A stretch of 51,592 nt of DNA from positions 1-51,592 of the forward strand of contig JANOAR010000289.1 of the NCBI GenBank assembly GCA_031411235.1, written 5' to 3'. The number at the start of each line of letters is the position of its first letter. The stretch's first letter is position 1. Below, in pieces: positions 25,301 to 36,200 of the stretch. Under the pieces are notes generated by a model that saw nothing but the letters and a program-made list of their open reading frames with translations, made no database searches and had not been told where the DNA came from. The DNA comes from JANOAR01 sp031411235 (lineage in GTDB: Bacteria; Verrucomicrobiota; Verrucomicrobiia; Verrucomicrobiales; Verrucomicrobiaceae). A program made the position numbers and the translations under genes.

Positions 25301-26548
25301 ATGCTCCTGCGCGACACCCTTGCTTCTGTTATTGCTCAACCCTTCGTCCTGCCCGGACCCGTAGGCGAGGTTGCAAGGCATCGGCGTCCTGCGTGGCACA
25401 ACCCGGAAAGTCATGCCCTGGTGCTGACGGGCGTGCGACGCTGTGGCAAGAGCACGTTGCAACGTCAGATCCGCGACCAGCACGGCGGCGAGGCGGTCAT
25501 GATTAATCTTGAGGACACTCGGTTGTTTGGGCTTGGGCCGGAGGATTTTGCGGCGGTCATCGACATCCTTGATGCGGCGCATCCTGGCGCGTCCGTCTAT
25601 TTGGATGAAGTCCAGGAGGTGCCCGAGTGGCAGCGCCTGGTCCGTGCGTTGCTGGATCGGGGGCGGCATGTTTGTCTCACCGGCTCCAATGCCAGCCTGC
25701 TGGGGCGGGAGCTGGGCTCCAAGCTGACGGGGCGTCACCTCACTCACGAGGTCTATCCTTTTTCGTATGGTGAGTATTTGGAATTCACTGGCCAGGCTGC
25801 GTCCGCTGCGACTCTGCAAGACTACCTGCTGCGCGGTGGCTTTGCTGCGGCCTTGCGGGCTACGCCAGGCCATGCGGCGACGCTTTTGCAGGAGCTGCTG
25901 CGCGATGTGGTGCATCGGGACATTGTCACGAGGCACGCGCTGCGCACGGCTCGGCCGCTGCTGACGCTGCTGCTCCATCTGCTGGCCCACACTGGCTTGC
26001 CGCTGTCGTTGCAGGGCTTGAGCAAGAGCTTGAATCTGCCGTCTGTGGCGCAGACGGGGCGCTTGGTGGAGTACTTGCAAGACGCCTGGCTGCTGCTGGC
26101 TGTGCCGCGCTACAGTCCATCGTTCAAGCAACGCGTCACCAGCCCACCCAAGTACTACGCCATCGATACTGGACTGGCTGGAGCCAACAGCCCCAACAGC
26201 ACGCCCGATCTCGGCCGGAAGCTCGAAAACGCCGTGCTGCTGACCCTCCGACGCCAAGGATTCCAACCGACCTACGCCTGTGCTCCAAATCAGTGGGAAT
26301 GCGACTTTGTCACTCCTACTCAAGCTATCCAGTGCTGTGCCAAGCTCACGCCTGAGAACCAGGCCCGTGAAGTGCGCGGCCTGCTGGAGGCCGCCAAACT
26401 GCCGGGAGCGGCGCAAAGGAAACCCCGCCAGTTGCTGCTCCTGACCTTGGATCAGACCGACGACATGGTGGTGCAGGGCGCGGCGATTGAGGTGCGGCCG
26501 TTGTGGAAGTATGCGAGCCATTCGAATAGCGCCACCGCTTCTGCATAG
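25301..26548 (+). CDS. AAA-type ATP-binding protein with DUF4143-like C-terminus
   Basis: 415 residues from the ATG at 25301; an in-frame TTG at 25295 is possible. Walker A is GVRRCGKST (44-52), Walker B VYLDEVQEV (99-107), followed by CLTGSNASLL and YPFSYGEYLEF, the usual order in the AAA_14/DUF4143 family. The C-terminal part (about 200-400) includes YYAIDTGL, LENAVLLTLRR and ECDFV, typical of DUF4143. Family members are common on bacterial chromosomes and plasmids and have no firm function. Its place next to the origin hints at a maintenance or regulatory role. It ends 12 bases before the convergent 1220-residue protein gene. Confidence 0.85.
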   Translation: MLLRDTLASVIAQPFVLPGPVGEVARHRRPAWHNPESHALVLTGVRRCGKSTLQRQIRDQHGGEAVMINLEDTRLFGLGPEDFAAVIDILDAAHPGASVYLDEVQEVPEWQRLVRALLDRGRHVCLTGSNASLLGRELGSKLTGRHLTHEVYPFSYGEYLEFTGQAASAATLQDYLLRGGFAAALRATPGHAATLLQELLRDVVHRDIVTRHALRTARPLLTLLLHLLAHTGLPLSLQGLSKSLNLPSVAQTGRLVEYLQDAWLLLAVPRYSPSFKQRVTSPPKYYAIDTGLAGANSPNSTPDLGRKLENAVLLTLRRQGFQPTYACAPNQWECDFVTPTQAIQCCAKLTPENQAREVRGLLEAAKLPGAAQRKPRQLLLLTLDQTDDMVVQGAAIEVRPLWKYASHSNSATASA

Positions 26549-26560
26549 TTGGTAGGGAGG

Positions 26561-29500
26561 CTAAGGCAGCAGCTCGACCACGCCGCTGAGCTTGGCGGGG
26601 ATGGCCGGAGCGGGTGCGGGGAGGGTGGGGAGGAGGAAGAAGCCGTAGCCTTGGGTGCTGGCTCCGATTTTGACGATCTGGCCGAAGAAGGGGGCGAGGC
26701 GGTTGAGGGGCTTGCCGGTGATGGGGTGGGTGCCGGGCAGGGTGTAGCTGCCGCTGAAGCTGCCTTTGGCGGCGTCGAGCTTGGGTAGGGCAACTTTGTT
26801 GGGGTTGGGATTGAGCGCGGCTTTGAGGTCGAAGGGGGCGACGAAGGCCTTGTTGGTGAGGCCGGTGGGCTTGGGGTTGTCGATGCGTAGGGGCTGCTGG
26901 AAGTCGGCCATTCCGGCGATGGTGCCTTCGCTGAAGGCTAGGTTGGCGTTGGTAGCGGGGGCGATGGCGGCGGGTAGGGCTAGGACGCGCTGGCCTGCGG
27001 TGGGGGCGGTGTAGGGGCTGCCTTCGACTTCGACGGTGAGGGGGCCGAAGCCGGCTTTATAAAGGGGGTCTTTGGACTTGGGCAGGCCGGGTAGCTTGAG
27101 CCAGGTGGGGCTGCCGAGCACGCTGTTGGCGCTGACGGTGGCTCCGGTGAGGAGGGTGAGCTGGCCGACGTAGCTGCCTTTGCCTTTGTAGAGGAGGTGG
27201 TGGACGATCATTTCGCCTTTGTTGCCGACGAAGCTGCTGCCGGTGATGACGCTGCCGTCGGGTAGCTTGCCGATGAGGGCGATTTGGCCAAATTTGCCGA
27301 GGCTGAAGCTGGCGAAGCCGAAGCCGCTGGGGGAGGCGAGGCCGCCGATGCCTGCGTCGAGGCGGATGGTGTAGTAGGCTTCAAAGTCGAAGGCGGCTTT
27401 GTAGAGGGCGGGGTTGCTGAGGGCGACCCAGGGGTTGCGCCAAGCGTCGGTGACGAGGCTGAGGCCGTCGCTGGCGCGGACGAGGGTGAGGCGGGCGTAC
27501 TGCTCGGCGGCGTAAACTTCGATGTAGGCGGTTAGCGGGGTTTTGTCGGCCATGGTGATGCCGGTGAGGGCACCGCTGAGGATCATGTCGGTGGCTCCAG
27601 AGCTGACGAGGAGCTTGTTGGTAAAGGCGATGCGGCGGGCTCCGATGACGATGGAGCCGCTGAAGAAGCCGGAGGCGGTGGTGGTGAGGTCGAAGCGGCC
27701 ACCGAGGTTGTCGTTCAAGGGCGAGCGGGCCATGGGGCCGATGAAGCTGCCGATGGTGCCTTTGGGCATGGCGTTGACCATGAGGGTGACGCTGGCGGGG
27801 GCGGTGCTGCCTTTGGCGTTTTTGGCTTTGACGATGAGGGGGAAGCCGTTGGGGTTGGTGATGAGGGGGCGGCCGGTGATGAGGCCGGTGGTGGCGTTGA
27901 GCTTGAGGCCGCTGGGCATGCCGGTGATGCTGTAGCTGGTGGCTAGCGCGCCGGGGGTGGGGATGGTGGGGATCTGGTAGAAGTAGGATTGGCCGATGTT
28001 GGCGGCGACGGGGGCTAGCGGTAGGACGAGTTGCGGGGCGACTTCGGCGACGCGGACGGTGGTGGGTTTGGCGTCGGCGTAGGTGCCTGCTAGGCCGGTG
28101 ATGGCACAGGTGTAGAGGGCTTCGTCAGCGACGGTGAGGGGCTTGATTTGGAAGGGTTTGGCGGTCTGGCCGGGGATGGCCATGCCGTTCTTTTTCCAGG
28201 CGAAGGTGAGGCCGTTGCCGGCTGCGATGGCTTTGGTGGCGAAGGCTTTGCCGATGACGAGGTTGGCGATTTTGGGCCGGGCATCGACGACGCCGATCTC
28301 GGCGGTGGTGCTGGTGACGATGCTGAGGCCGGACTTCATGACGCAGGTGTAGGCTCCGGCGTTGGCTAGGGCGGCTTTCTTGATGAGGTAGGTGCTTTTT
28401 TTGGCTCCGCGGATGGCTTTGCCGTTCTTCTTCCACTGGTAGGTGACGGGTGGGGTGGCGGGGCCGACGGCGATGACGCTGAGGGTGTGGCTGTCGCCGA
28501 TGGCGAGCATGTTGCTGACGGGCTGGCGCTGGGGGACGATGGGGGAGGTATCGACGATGAGGCTGGCGGGTTGGCTGGTGGCGCTGGCGGGGGTGAGGGC
28601 GACGTTTTGGAGGGTGAGTGTGCCGGGGGCTGGGGCTTCGCTGAGGAGGACGTCATAGGCTCCTTCGTCGGCTTCTACAGCGCTGGCGATGCTGTGGCTG
28701 GCGGCGGTGGAGGCGAGGATGGTGGTGTCGTTTTTGCGCCACTGGTAGGCGAGGCCGCCGCTGATGGCGGTGGCGGTGATGCTGAAGCTAGCGGGGGCAC
28801 TAGCGCCGACGGTGAGGGGCTGGGGCTGGGTGGTGATGGCGAGCTGGTGGAGGATGGTGATGCCGCCGGGGTTGATCTTGCCATCGAGGGTGCAGGACTT
28901 TTGGGCGTTAAGCGGGCCGAGGGTGAGGAGGAGGGTGTTGGCGGCGGCGTCGGGGCCTGCGAAGAGGCCGCGGTCGAAGGTGATGGTGCCGCCTGCGGCG
29001 ACGTCGCGGATGGCTTCGCGGAGGGAATAACCGGTGCCGGGTTGGCCGGGGGGATCGAGTTCGTCGGTGGTGGTGGTGACGATGACGACGCGGCCTTCGA
29101 CGGCTCCGAGGTCGGGGCGGGGGCCGAGGGGGCGGGGGTAGCCGCGTTGGTCGATGGTGAGGGGGGTGGGGGCGGTGGGGACGGCTTGGTCAACAGCGGG
29201 GCTGTTGGGCAGCGGGGGCATGGTCTTGGTGGGGCCGCCGTAGTTGTCGAGGGGTGCGAGGAGGGCGGGGGCGGCGATGAAGGCTCCGACGCCTGCGTAG
29301 TTGTAGGGGGAGCTGGCGAATTCGACGAGGTTGGTGCCGTCACGGGTGACGACGGCGGGGTTGTAGAGGTCGGCTCCTTCGCTGCCGGTGTTGCCTGCGA
29401 GGATGCTGCCTTCGAGGGTCATGGGCTGGTTGGCGTAGATGCCGCCGCCGACGCTTTCGGCGTCATTTTCGGCGATGGTGCAGAAGCTGACGCGCAGGGC

Positions 29501-30223
29501 TCCGGCGTTGTAGATGCCTGCGCCGGTGTCGCCGATGTTGGCGGTGAGGGTACACTGGCTGAGGGTGGCGGTGCCGCCGGTGTAGAGGGCACCGCCGGTG
29601 TTGCCGACGTTGCCGTTTAAGGTGCAGCGCTCGAGGTCGAGGGTGCCTGCGTTGAAAATGCAGCCGCCGGGGATGGTGGTGTCGGTGCTGCCGGGGAGGG
29701 CACCGCCTGCGTTGGCGAGGGTGAGGCCTTTGAGGGTGAGCTTGCCTGCGGGCTTGATGTAAAAGAGGCGGCAGGCGTCGGCAGCGTTGTGCTTGGTGAT
29801 GGTGAAGCCTGCGGGGAGGTCGAGGGCGTCGATGGTGACGCCGTCGGTGTCTTCGATGACGAAGGCGCTGGTGTTGGCGGAGCCTGCGAGGACGAGGATG
29901 TCGGCGGGGATGGTCTGGCCGGAGAGGGCGGGTGCGAAGGTGATGGTGTCGGCACCGGGGGCGGCTGCGGCGTCGGTGAGGGCTTGGCGGAGGCTGCCTG
30001 CGCCGGTGTCGGTGGCGGTGGTGACGGTGAAGGTGGCGGCTTGGGAGGCGGGGGCTAGGAGGAGCGCTAGGGCTAGGAGGAGGGTTTTCCGTTTTCCGTT
30101 TTCCGTTTTCCGGGGGGAGGCGGGGGCGATGGGGCTATTCGCTGACCTGGGGGCGTTAGCACAAGGCAGGCGGGTCGCCTGCTCTACGGGGCTGGGGCGG
30201 TGGTGCGTTGGGCTGGTGGTCAT
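26561..30223 (-). CDS. Exported beta-helix and Ig-domain protein
   Basis: 1220 residues, starting 21 bases after the stop of the giant gene, so probably the next cistron. The hydrophobic signal segment (TLLLALALLLAPASQAA) only begins at residue 47, giving an unusually long basic lead that includes the translation of a four-copy heptamer repeat. The mature part opens with TFTVTTATDTGAGSLRQAL, a start typical of parallel beta-helix surface proteins. A right-handed beta-helix follows (about 100-300), closing with DLGAVEG at about 380. A second SLREA-like stretch, Ig-like domains (YQWRKN, YQWKKNG, FAWKKNG), a putative Ig domain (about 740-825) and the beta-rich module shared with the 2048-residue protein (about 828-1220) come next. 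Probably a cell-surface partner of the giant protein. Confidence 0.85.
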   Translation of the reverse strand: MTTSPTHHRPSPVEQATRLPCANAPRSANSPIAPASPRKTENGKRKTLLLALALLLAPASQAATFTVTTATDTGAGSLRQALTDAAAAPGADTITFAPALSGQTIPADILVLAGSANTSAFVIEDTDGVTIDALDLPAGFTITKHNAADACRLFYIKPAGKLTLKGLTLANAGGALPGSTDTTIPGGCIFNAGTLDLERCTLNGNVGNTGGALYTGGTATLSQCTLTANIGDTGAGIYNAGALRVSFCTIAENDAESVGGGIYANQPMTLEGSILAGNTGSEGADLYNPAVVTRDGTNLVEFASSPYNYAGVGAFIAAPALLAPLDNYGGPTKTMPPLPNSPAVDQAVPTAPTPLTIDQRGYPRPLGPRPDLGAVEGRVVIVTTTTDELDPPGQPGTGYSLREAIRDVAAGGTITFDRGLFAGPDAAANTLLLTLGPLNAQKSCTLDGKINPGGITILHQLAITTQPQPLTVGASAPASFSITATAISGGLAYQWRKNDTTILASTAASHSIASAVEADEGAYDVLLSEAPAPGTLTLQNVALTPASATSQPASLIVDTSPIVPQRQPVSNMLAIGDSHTLSVIAVGPATPPVTYQWKKNGKAIRGAKKSTYLIKKAALANAGAYTCVMKSGLSIVTSTTAEIGVVDARPKIANLVIGKAFATKAIAAGNGLTFAWKKNGMAIPGQTAKPFQIKPLTVADEALYTCAITGLAGTYADAKPTTVRVAEVAPQLVLPLAPVAANIGQSYFYQIPTIPTPGALATSYSITGMPSGLKLNATTGLITGRPLITNPNGFPLIVKAKNAKGSTAPASVTLMVNAMPKGTIGSFIGPMARSPLNDNLGGRFDLTTTASGFFSGSIVIGARRIAFTNKLLVSSGATDMILSGALTGITMADKTPLTAYIEVYAAEQYARLTLVRASDGLSLVTDAWRNPWVALSNPALYKAAFDFEAYYTIRLDAGIGGLASPSGFGFASFSLGKFGQIALIGKLPDGSVITGSSFVGNKGEMIVHHLLYKGKGSYVGQLTLLTGATVSANSVLGSPTWLKLPGLPKSKDPLYKAGFGPLTVEVEGSPYTAPTAGQRVLALPAAIAPATNANLAFSEGTIAGMADFQQPLRIDNPKPTGLTNKAFVAPFDLKAALNPNPNKVALPKLDAAKGSFSGSYTLPGTHPITGKPLNRLAPFFGQIVKIGASTQGYGFFLLPTLPAPAPAIPAKLSGVVELLP
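30084..30111 (+). repeat. Heptamer repeat GTTTTCC, four copies
   Basis: Four perfect 7-base units inside the annotated 5' end of the 1220-residue protein gene, between its first ATG and the signal peptide. Gain or loss of one unit would shift the reading frame, so the tract could switch expression if the upstream ATG is used. Confidence 0.85.
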
Positions 30224-30244
30224 GCGGTGCGCGGTGGTTAAAGA

Positions 30245-33200
30245 TCAGAGGGCTAGGCCTAGCAGGCGGGGCAGGGCTAGGAGGAGGTAGCCGTAGCCTT
30301 GGCCGCCCCAGCGTACGAGGTCGTAGTGCTGGGCTAGGGCTTGCTGGGCGGTGGCGGGGAGGAGCTTGCTTTGGTCGTGGGCTTGGCTGCTGCTGTCGGC
30401 TTCGGTGGTGGGGCTGGGCTGGCGGAGTTGGGCGAAGGCTTTGAGGAGATTTGCGAGGGCGCTGTCGGGGGAGGTGGTGCTGCTGTTGAAGCCGCCGTTG
30501 AGCCAGGTGTAACCAAGGCCGGTGCTCCAGAATTCGCCGCCGATGATGGTGTCGGCGTAGTCGGCGACCCAGGTATCGAAGATGTCAACGTAGAGGGTGT
30601 CGGCTCCGGGGCCGCCGTCGAGGAAGTCGTAGCTGGGGCCGCCGACGAGGGTGTCGTCGCCGTTGCCGCCGTAGAGGTAGTCTTCGCCCCAACTGCCGAC
30701 GAGGGTGTCGTCGCCGTCGCCGCCATCGAGGTTGTCGTCGCCGCCTTCGCCGTAGATGAGGTCGTTGTCGCCGCTGCCGAGGATGGTGTCGTGGCCGCCG
30801 ACTTTTTCGTCGATGAGGGTGACGTCGCCGGGGCTGCCGCTGTTGCGTTGGTAGCTGCCGTGGTCGCCGAGGAGGACGTCGTTGCCGCTGCCGCCGTCGA
30901 TGAAGTCGTCGCCTTTGCCGCCGAAGATGTGGTCGTTGCCGCTGCCGCCGTTGATGGCGTCGCCGCTGCCGGTGCTTCGGTCGGTGGTGATGAGGGTGCG
31001 GACGTTGCCGTTTGCTAGGGTGGCGTTGCCGTTGTCGCCTGCGATGAAGCTATTGCCGTTGCCGTCATAGATGGTGTCGGCGTCGAAGCCGCCGAAGATG
31101 AGGCTGTCGCCGCCTTCGCTGCGGATGTGGTCGTTGCCGCCGATGGTGTGGTGGGTGGTGGTGGCGGTCTGGACGTGGATGCCGTGCCAGGTAAGGCGGG
31201 CGTTGTCGCCGAGGATGACGTTTTCGCCGATGGCGGTGAAGATCCAATCGCTGCCGCTGCCGCCAACGACGGTGTTGTGGCCGCGACCGGTGGTGAGGAC
31301 GTCGTTGCCGTGGATGGTGGGGTTGAGGCTGGTGGCTTGGTTGATCTCGCCGGTGGGCAGGAAGTTGAAGCGGGCTTCGTCGCCGAAGACGACGTTGAAG
31401 CCGTTGCCGGTGTGGACGGTATCGTCGCCAGTGCCTGCGATGATTTGGTTGATGCCCTTGCCTGCGGTGATGAAGTCGTTGCCGCCGATGCCGCTGTTGA
31501 GGGTCTCGGCGAGGAGGATGTGGCCGTTGTGCAGGGTGATGAGGCCTTCGTCGCCGAGGATGGTGTTGGTGCCGTCGCTGACGCTGATGGTGTCGGCTCC
31601 GGTGCCGCCGATGACGTAGTTGAAGACGCCGTTGGTGATGGTGATTTGGTCGTCGTCACCGATGCCGCTGGCGGTGGTGACGAAGGTGGTGGGGGTGCCG
31701 TTGCCGTCGAAGATGATGTTGGTGCTGTCGCCGCTGATGAAGTTGGAGGCGGGGATGGCGGGAGCTGGGGCGAGGGCGAGGGCGAGTTTGGCGGCGGAGG
31801 CGAGGAAGGCGCGGAGGGCAGTGGCGGTGCGGAGGGCTTTGCCGCTGACGGTGCCTACGTTTGCGCTCCAGATGGCTCCTTGGGTGATCTTGTCGCTGCC
31901 GACGCCGCCCATGACGAGGTTGACGCCTTGGCCGGCTTCGATGTTGTCGTTGCCGCCCATGGTGGGGGCGAGGGTTTGGAAGTTGGCGACGCTGCCGTCG
32001 GGGTTGCGCAGGTTGATGGTGGCGTTGTCGCCGTGGATGGTGTCGCGGCCGTTGCCGGTGACGATGGCGTCGTTGCCGCTGCCGCCGATGATGGTGTTGT
32101 TGCCGTTGGCGGCGTTGATGATGTCGTTGCCTTTGAAGGCGGGCTCGGGGTCGCTGCTGGTGAGGATGGTGAGAACGCTGCCTGCGCCGCCGCTGACGAG
32201 GGTGTAGGTGGCGTTGCCGCTGTCGCCAATGATGAAGTCGTTGCCGTCGAGGCTAAGGAGGGTGTCGTCGTTGATGCCGCCGATGGCGAGGTTGTTGCCG
32301 GCTCCGACGTCAACGAGGTCTTTGCCGCCGATGCTGGGGTCGGTGCTGGTGACGTAGAGGAGGATGCCGCCAGCGGTCCAGGTGAGGTTGCCGTTGTCGC
32401 CGAGGGCGATGTCGTTGCCGCTGCGGCTGTGGATCTTGTCGTTGGCGGTGCCGCCGAGGATGATGTTGTCGCCGGTGCTGACGTCGATGATGTCGTCGTC
32501 GCCGATGGCGGGCGAGGTGGTGGTGAGGTAGGTCATCACACCTGCGGTGGTGAAGGTGGCGCTGCCGTTGTCGCCGAGGACGATGTCGTTGCCGACGAGG
32601 GCGGTGATCTGGTCTTTGTCGGTGCCGCCGAAGACGATGTTGTTGCCTGCACCGACGCTGATGATGTCTTTGCCGCCGATGCTGGGGTCGGTGGTGGCGA
32701 GGTAGATCAAGATGCCAACGTCGGTCCAGGAGGCGGTGCCGTTGTCGCCGAGGATGATGTCATTGCCGCCGAGGCTGGTGATTTGGTCGTTGGCGGTGCC
32801 GCCGAAGACGGTGTTGTTGCCGGCACCGACGGTGATGAAGTCGTCGTCGCCAATGGCGGGGGTGAGGGTGTTGAGGAGGGTGAGCACGCCGGTGGTGTTG
32901 AAGACGGCGTAGGCGCTGTCGCCGGTGATGGTGTCGTGGCCGAGGGTGACGTTGATGAAGTCTTTGGCGGTGCCGCCGAAGACGATATTGTTGCCGCTGC
33001 CGCCTTCGATGCCGTCGTCGCCGCCGATGCTGGTGTCGAGGCTGCGCAGTTGGCGGATGATGCTGTTGCCGCCGACGCTGTCGAAGAGGGCGAGGCCGTT
33101 GTCGCCGAGGAGGATGTCGTTGCCGGTGGTGCTGTGGATGGTGTCGCGGCCGTTGCCACCCATGACGAGGTTGTCGCCGGAGCTGACGTCGATGTTGTCG

Positions 33201-36200
33201 TCGTAGTTGCCGGGGACGGCGGCGTCGGTGGTGACGAGGCGGAGCAGGACTTTGGTGTCGTCAAAGGTGGCGTTGCCGTTGTCGCCGAGCACGTAGTCCT
33301 TGCCAGTGCCTGCGAGGATGAGGTCGTTGCCGATGCCGCCAAGGACGACGTTCTTGCCGTTGCCTGCGAGGATGGTGTCGTCGTCACCGATGTTGGGCTC
33401 GGTGGTGGTGATGTAAACGAGGATGCCGAGCTGGTTGAAGGTGGCGTTGCCGTTGTCGCCGAGGATGACGTCGTCGCCGTCGGTGGCGGTGATCTTGTCT
33501 TTGCCGAAGCCACCGAGGATGACGTTGGGGCCGTCGCCGCCGGTGATGACGTCGTCGCCGCCGATTTCGGGGCAGAGAGTGGTGATGAAGGTGAGGATGC
33601 CTGCGGCGTTGAAGATGCCGTGGGCGCTGTCGCCGGTGATGATGTCGTAGCCTTCGAGGGTGGTGATCTGGTCGTTGTCGTTGCCGCCGATGACGATGTT
33701 GTCGCCTGCTCCGCCGAGGATGATGTCGTCGCCGCCGCCGATGCCGCAGTCGGTGCTGATGATGTCGCGGATGATGCTGACTCCGGCGGTGCTGTCGAAC
33801 TGGGCGCGTCCGTTGTCGCCGCCGATGATGTCGTTGCCTTCGATGCCTTCGATGCGGTCTTTGCCGTTGCCGCCGAAGGCGACGTTGTCGCCGCCGCTGA
33901 GGATGATGAGGTCGTCGTAGCTGCCGGGCAGGGCGGCGTCGGAGGTCTGGATGAGGAGGAGGACGGCGGTGTCGTCAAAGGTGGCGTTGCCGTTGTCGCC
34001 GAACACGATGTCGCGGTCGAGGCCGCCGGTGATGGTGTCTTTGCCGATGCCGCCGAAGATGATGTTAAATCCGTCGCCAGTGACGATGAGGTCGTCGTCG
34101 CCGATGACGGGGTCGATGGTGGTGATGTAGGTGAGGATGCCTGCGGCGTTGAAGATGGCGTGGCCGTTGTCGCCGAGGACGACGTCAGTGCCGTTGCCGC
34201 CGGTGATGGTGTCTTTGCCGAAGCCGCCGATGATGACGTTGAAGCCGTCGCCTGCGGTGATGACGTCGTCGTCACCGATGCTGGTGTCGAGGCTGATGAT
34301 GTCGCGGATGGTGCTCTTGACGCCGTCGCTGTCGAACTGGGCGCGGCCGTTGTCGCCGACGACGGTGTCGTTGTCGCCGTCGGGGCCTGCGGTGATGAGG
34401 TCTTTGCCGTTGCCGCCGAAGATGAAGTCGTTGCCTTCGTTGCCGAGGAGGATGTCGTCATAGCTGCCGGGGACGGCGGCGTCGCTGGTCTGGATGAGGA
34501 GGAGGACGCCTGCGGTGTCGAAGGTGGCGTTGCCGTTGTCGCCCAGCATGACGTCGCGGGCGACGCCGCCGGTGACGTGGTCTTTGCCGAAGCCGCCGAT
34601 GACGATGTTGAAGCCGTCGCCGACTTTGATGAGGTCGTCGTCGCCGATGGTGGGGTCGCTGCTGGTGATGTAGGTGATGATGCCCAGCGCGGTGAAGGTG
34701 GCGTTGCCGTTGTCGCCGATGACGATGTCGTTGCCGTTGATTCCGGTGATGGTGTCTTGGTCGGTACCGCCGATGGCGACGTTGGTGCCGGTGTCTAGGA
34801 AGATGGTGTCCTTGTTGCCGATCGCTGGGGCGACGGTGGTGATGTAGATGAGGATGCCGGTGTCGAGGAAGATGGCGTGGCCGTTGTCACCGACGACGAT
34901 GTCGCGATCGACTCCGCCTTTGACATCATCAAGGCCGAAGCCTGCGATGATGATGTTGTCGCCGTCTCCGACGTCGATGGTGTCGTCACCGCCGATGTCG
35001 AAGTCGCTGCTGATGATGTCGATGAGGATGCCGTTGGTGGCGAAGGTGGCGTTGCCGTTGTCGCCGATGACGGTGTCGCTGCTGTCGCCGCCGATGATGT
35101 CGTCACCCGCGCTGCCGCCGAGGATGGTGTTGCTGCCTTCGCCGACGTGGATGGTGTCCACGCTGCCATTGAGCACGTCGCTGGTGGTGATGTAATGAAG
35201 CACGCCGTCGGTGAAGAAGTCGGCGTTGCCGTTGTCACCCACGGCGACGTCGTTGCCATCGAGGGCGCTGATGTCGTCTGCGCCGATGCCGCCGAAGATG
35301 GTGTTGCCACCGGAACCAGCGTCGATGGTATCATCGTCACCCACATCGGGGTCGATGGTGGTGATGGTGTGCAGGACGCCGTCGGTGTAGAAGACGGCGT
35401 GGCCGCTGTCGCCGATGATGATGTCGTTACCGAAGCCGGTGCTGATGTTGTCTTTGCCGCTGCCACCGAGGGCGACGTTGTTGCCTTGGGCGAGGTGAAT
35501 CTCATCCGCCGCGCCTAGCTCGGGATGGGTGGTGATGATGTCTTGGAGGATGGGGGCTCCGGAGGCGGTGGAGAAGGTGGCGTTGCCGCTGTCGCCGAGG
35601 ACGATGTTGTTGGCGAAGCCGGTGGCGGTGATGGTGTCGATGTCGTTGCCGCCGAAGATGATGTTGTCGCCGCCGCCGCCGGTGATGAGGTCGAGGTAGT
35701 TGCCGACGAGGGATTCGTTGTTGGTCTCGATGTAGGTGATGAGGCCGAGGTTATCGAAGAGCGCCTTGCCGTTGTCGCCGATGACGATGTCGGTGCTGCC
35801 ACCGCCGGTGAAGGTGTCGCTGCCGAAGCCGAGGATGACGGCATTCACACCCTCGCCTGCATCGATGAGGTCGTTGCCGCCGTCGGTGAAGAAGCTGCTC
35901 TCGATGGCAACCAGGATGCCGTCGTTGCTGAAAACGATCTTGCCGATGCTCGTCGGCGTGGTGCCTGCGGTGATGTAGGTGGCGATACCGTTGTCGCCGA
36001 GGATGACGTCATTGCCTTGGCCGGTGATGATGGTGTCGATACCAGCGCCGCCTATCACGGTCGTGGGACCATCGAGGGCTGTGATCGTGTCCGCGCTGCC
36101 GATGTTGCCGTCGATGCTCTTGATGGTGGTGAGCAGACCAGCGCTGTCGAAGATGGCTTCAGCGTTATCACCGGCGAGGATGTTGCCGACGGCGTCACCG

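Noticed and set aside
25029..25364. Open frame across the iterons
   Set aside because: It consists of translated iterons (LFQTTVF repeats) and a palindrome; the region is an origin.
31127..34798. Very long plus-strand open frame opposite the RTX region (about 1,220 codons)
   Set aside because: It is the antisense of a glycine/aspartate codon repeat that lacks stop codons on both strands. Its translation is low-complexity GVDDVVAV-like text with no start signal or domain.
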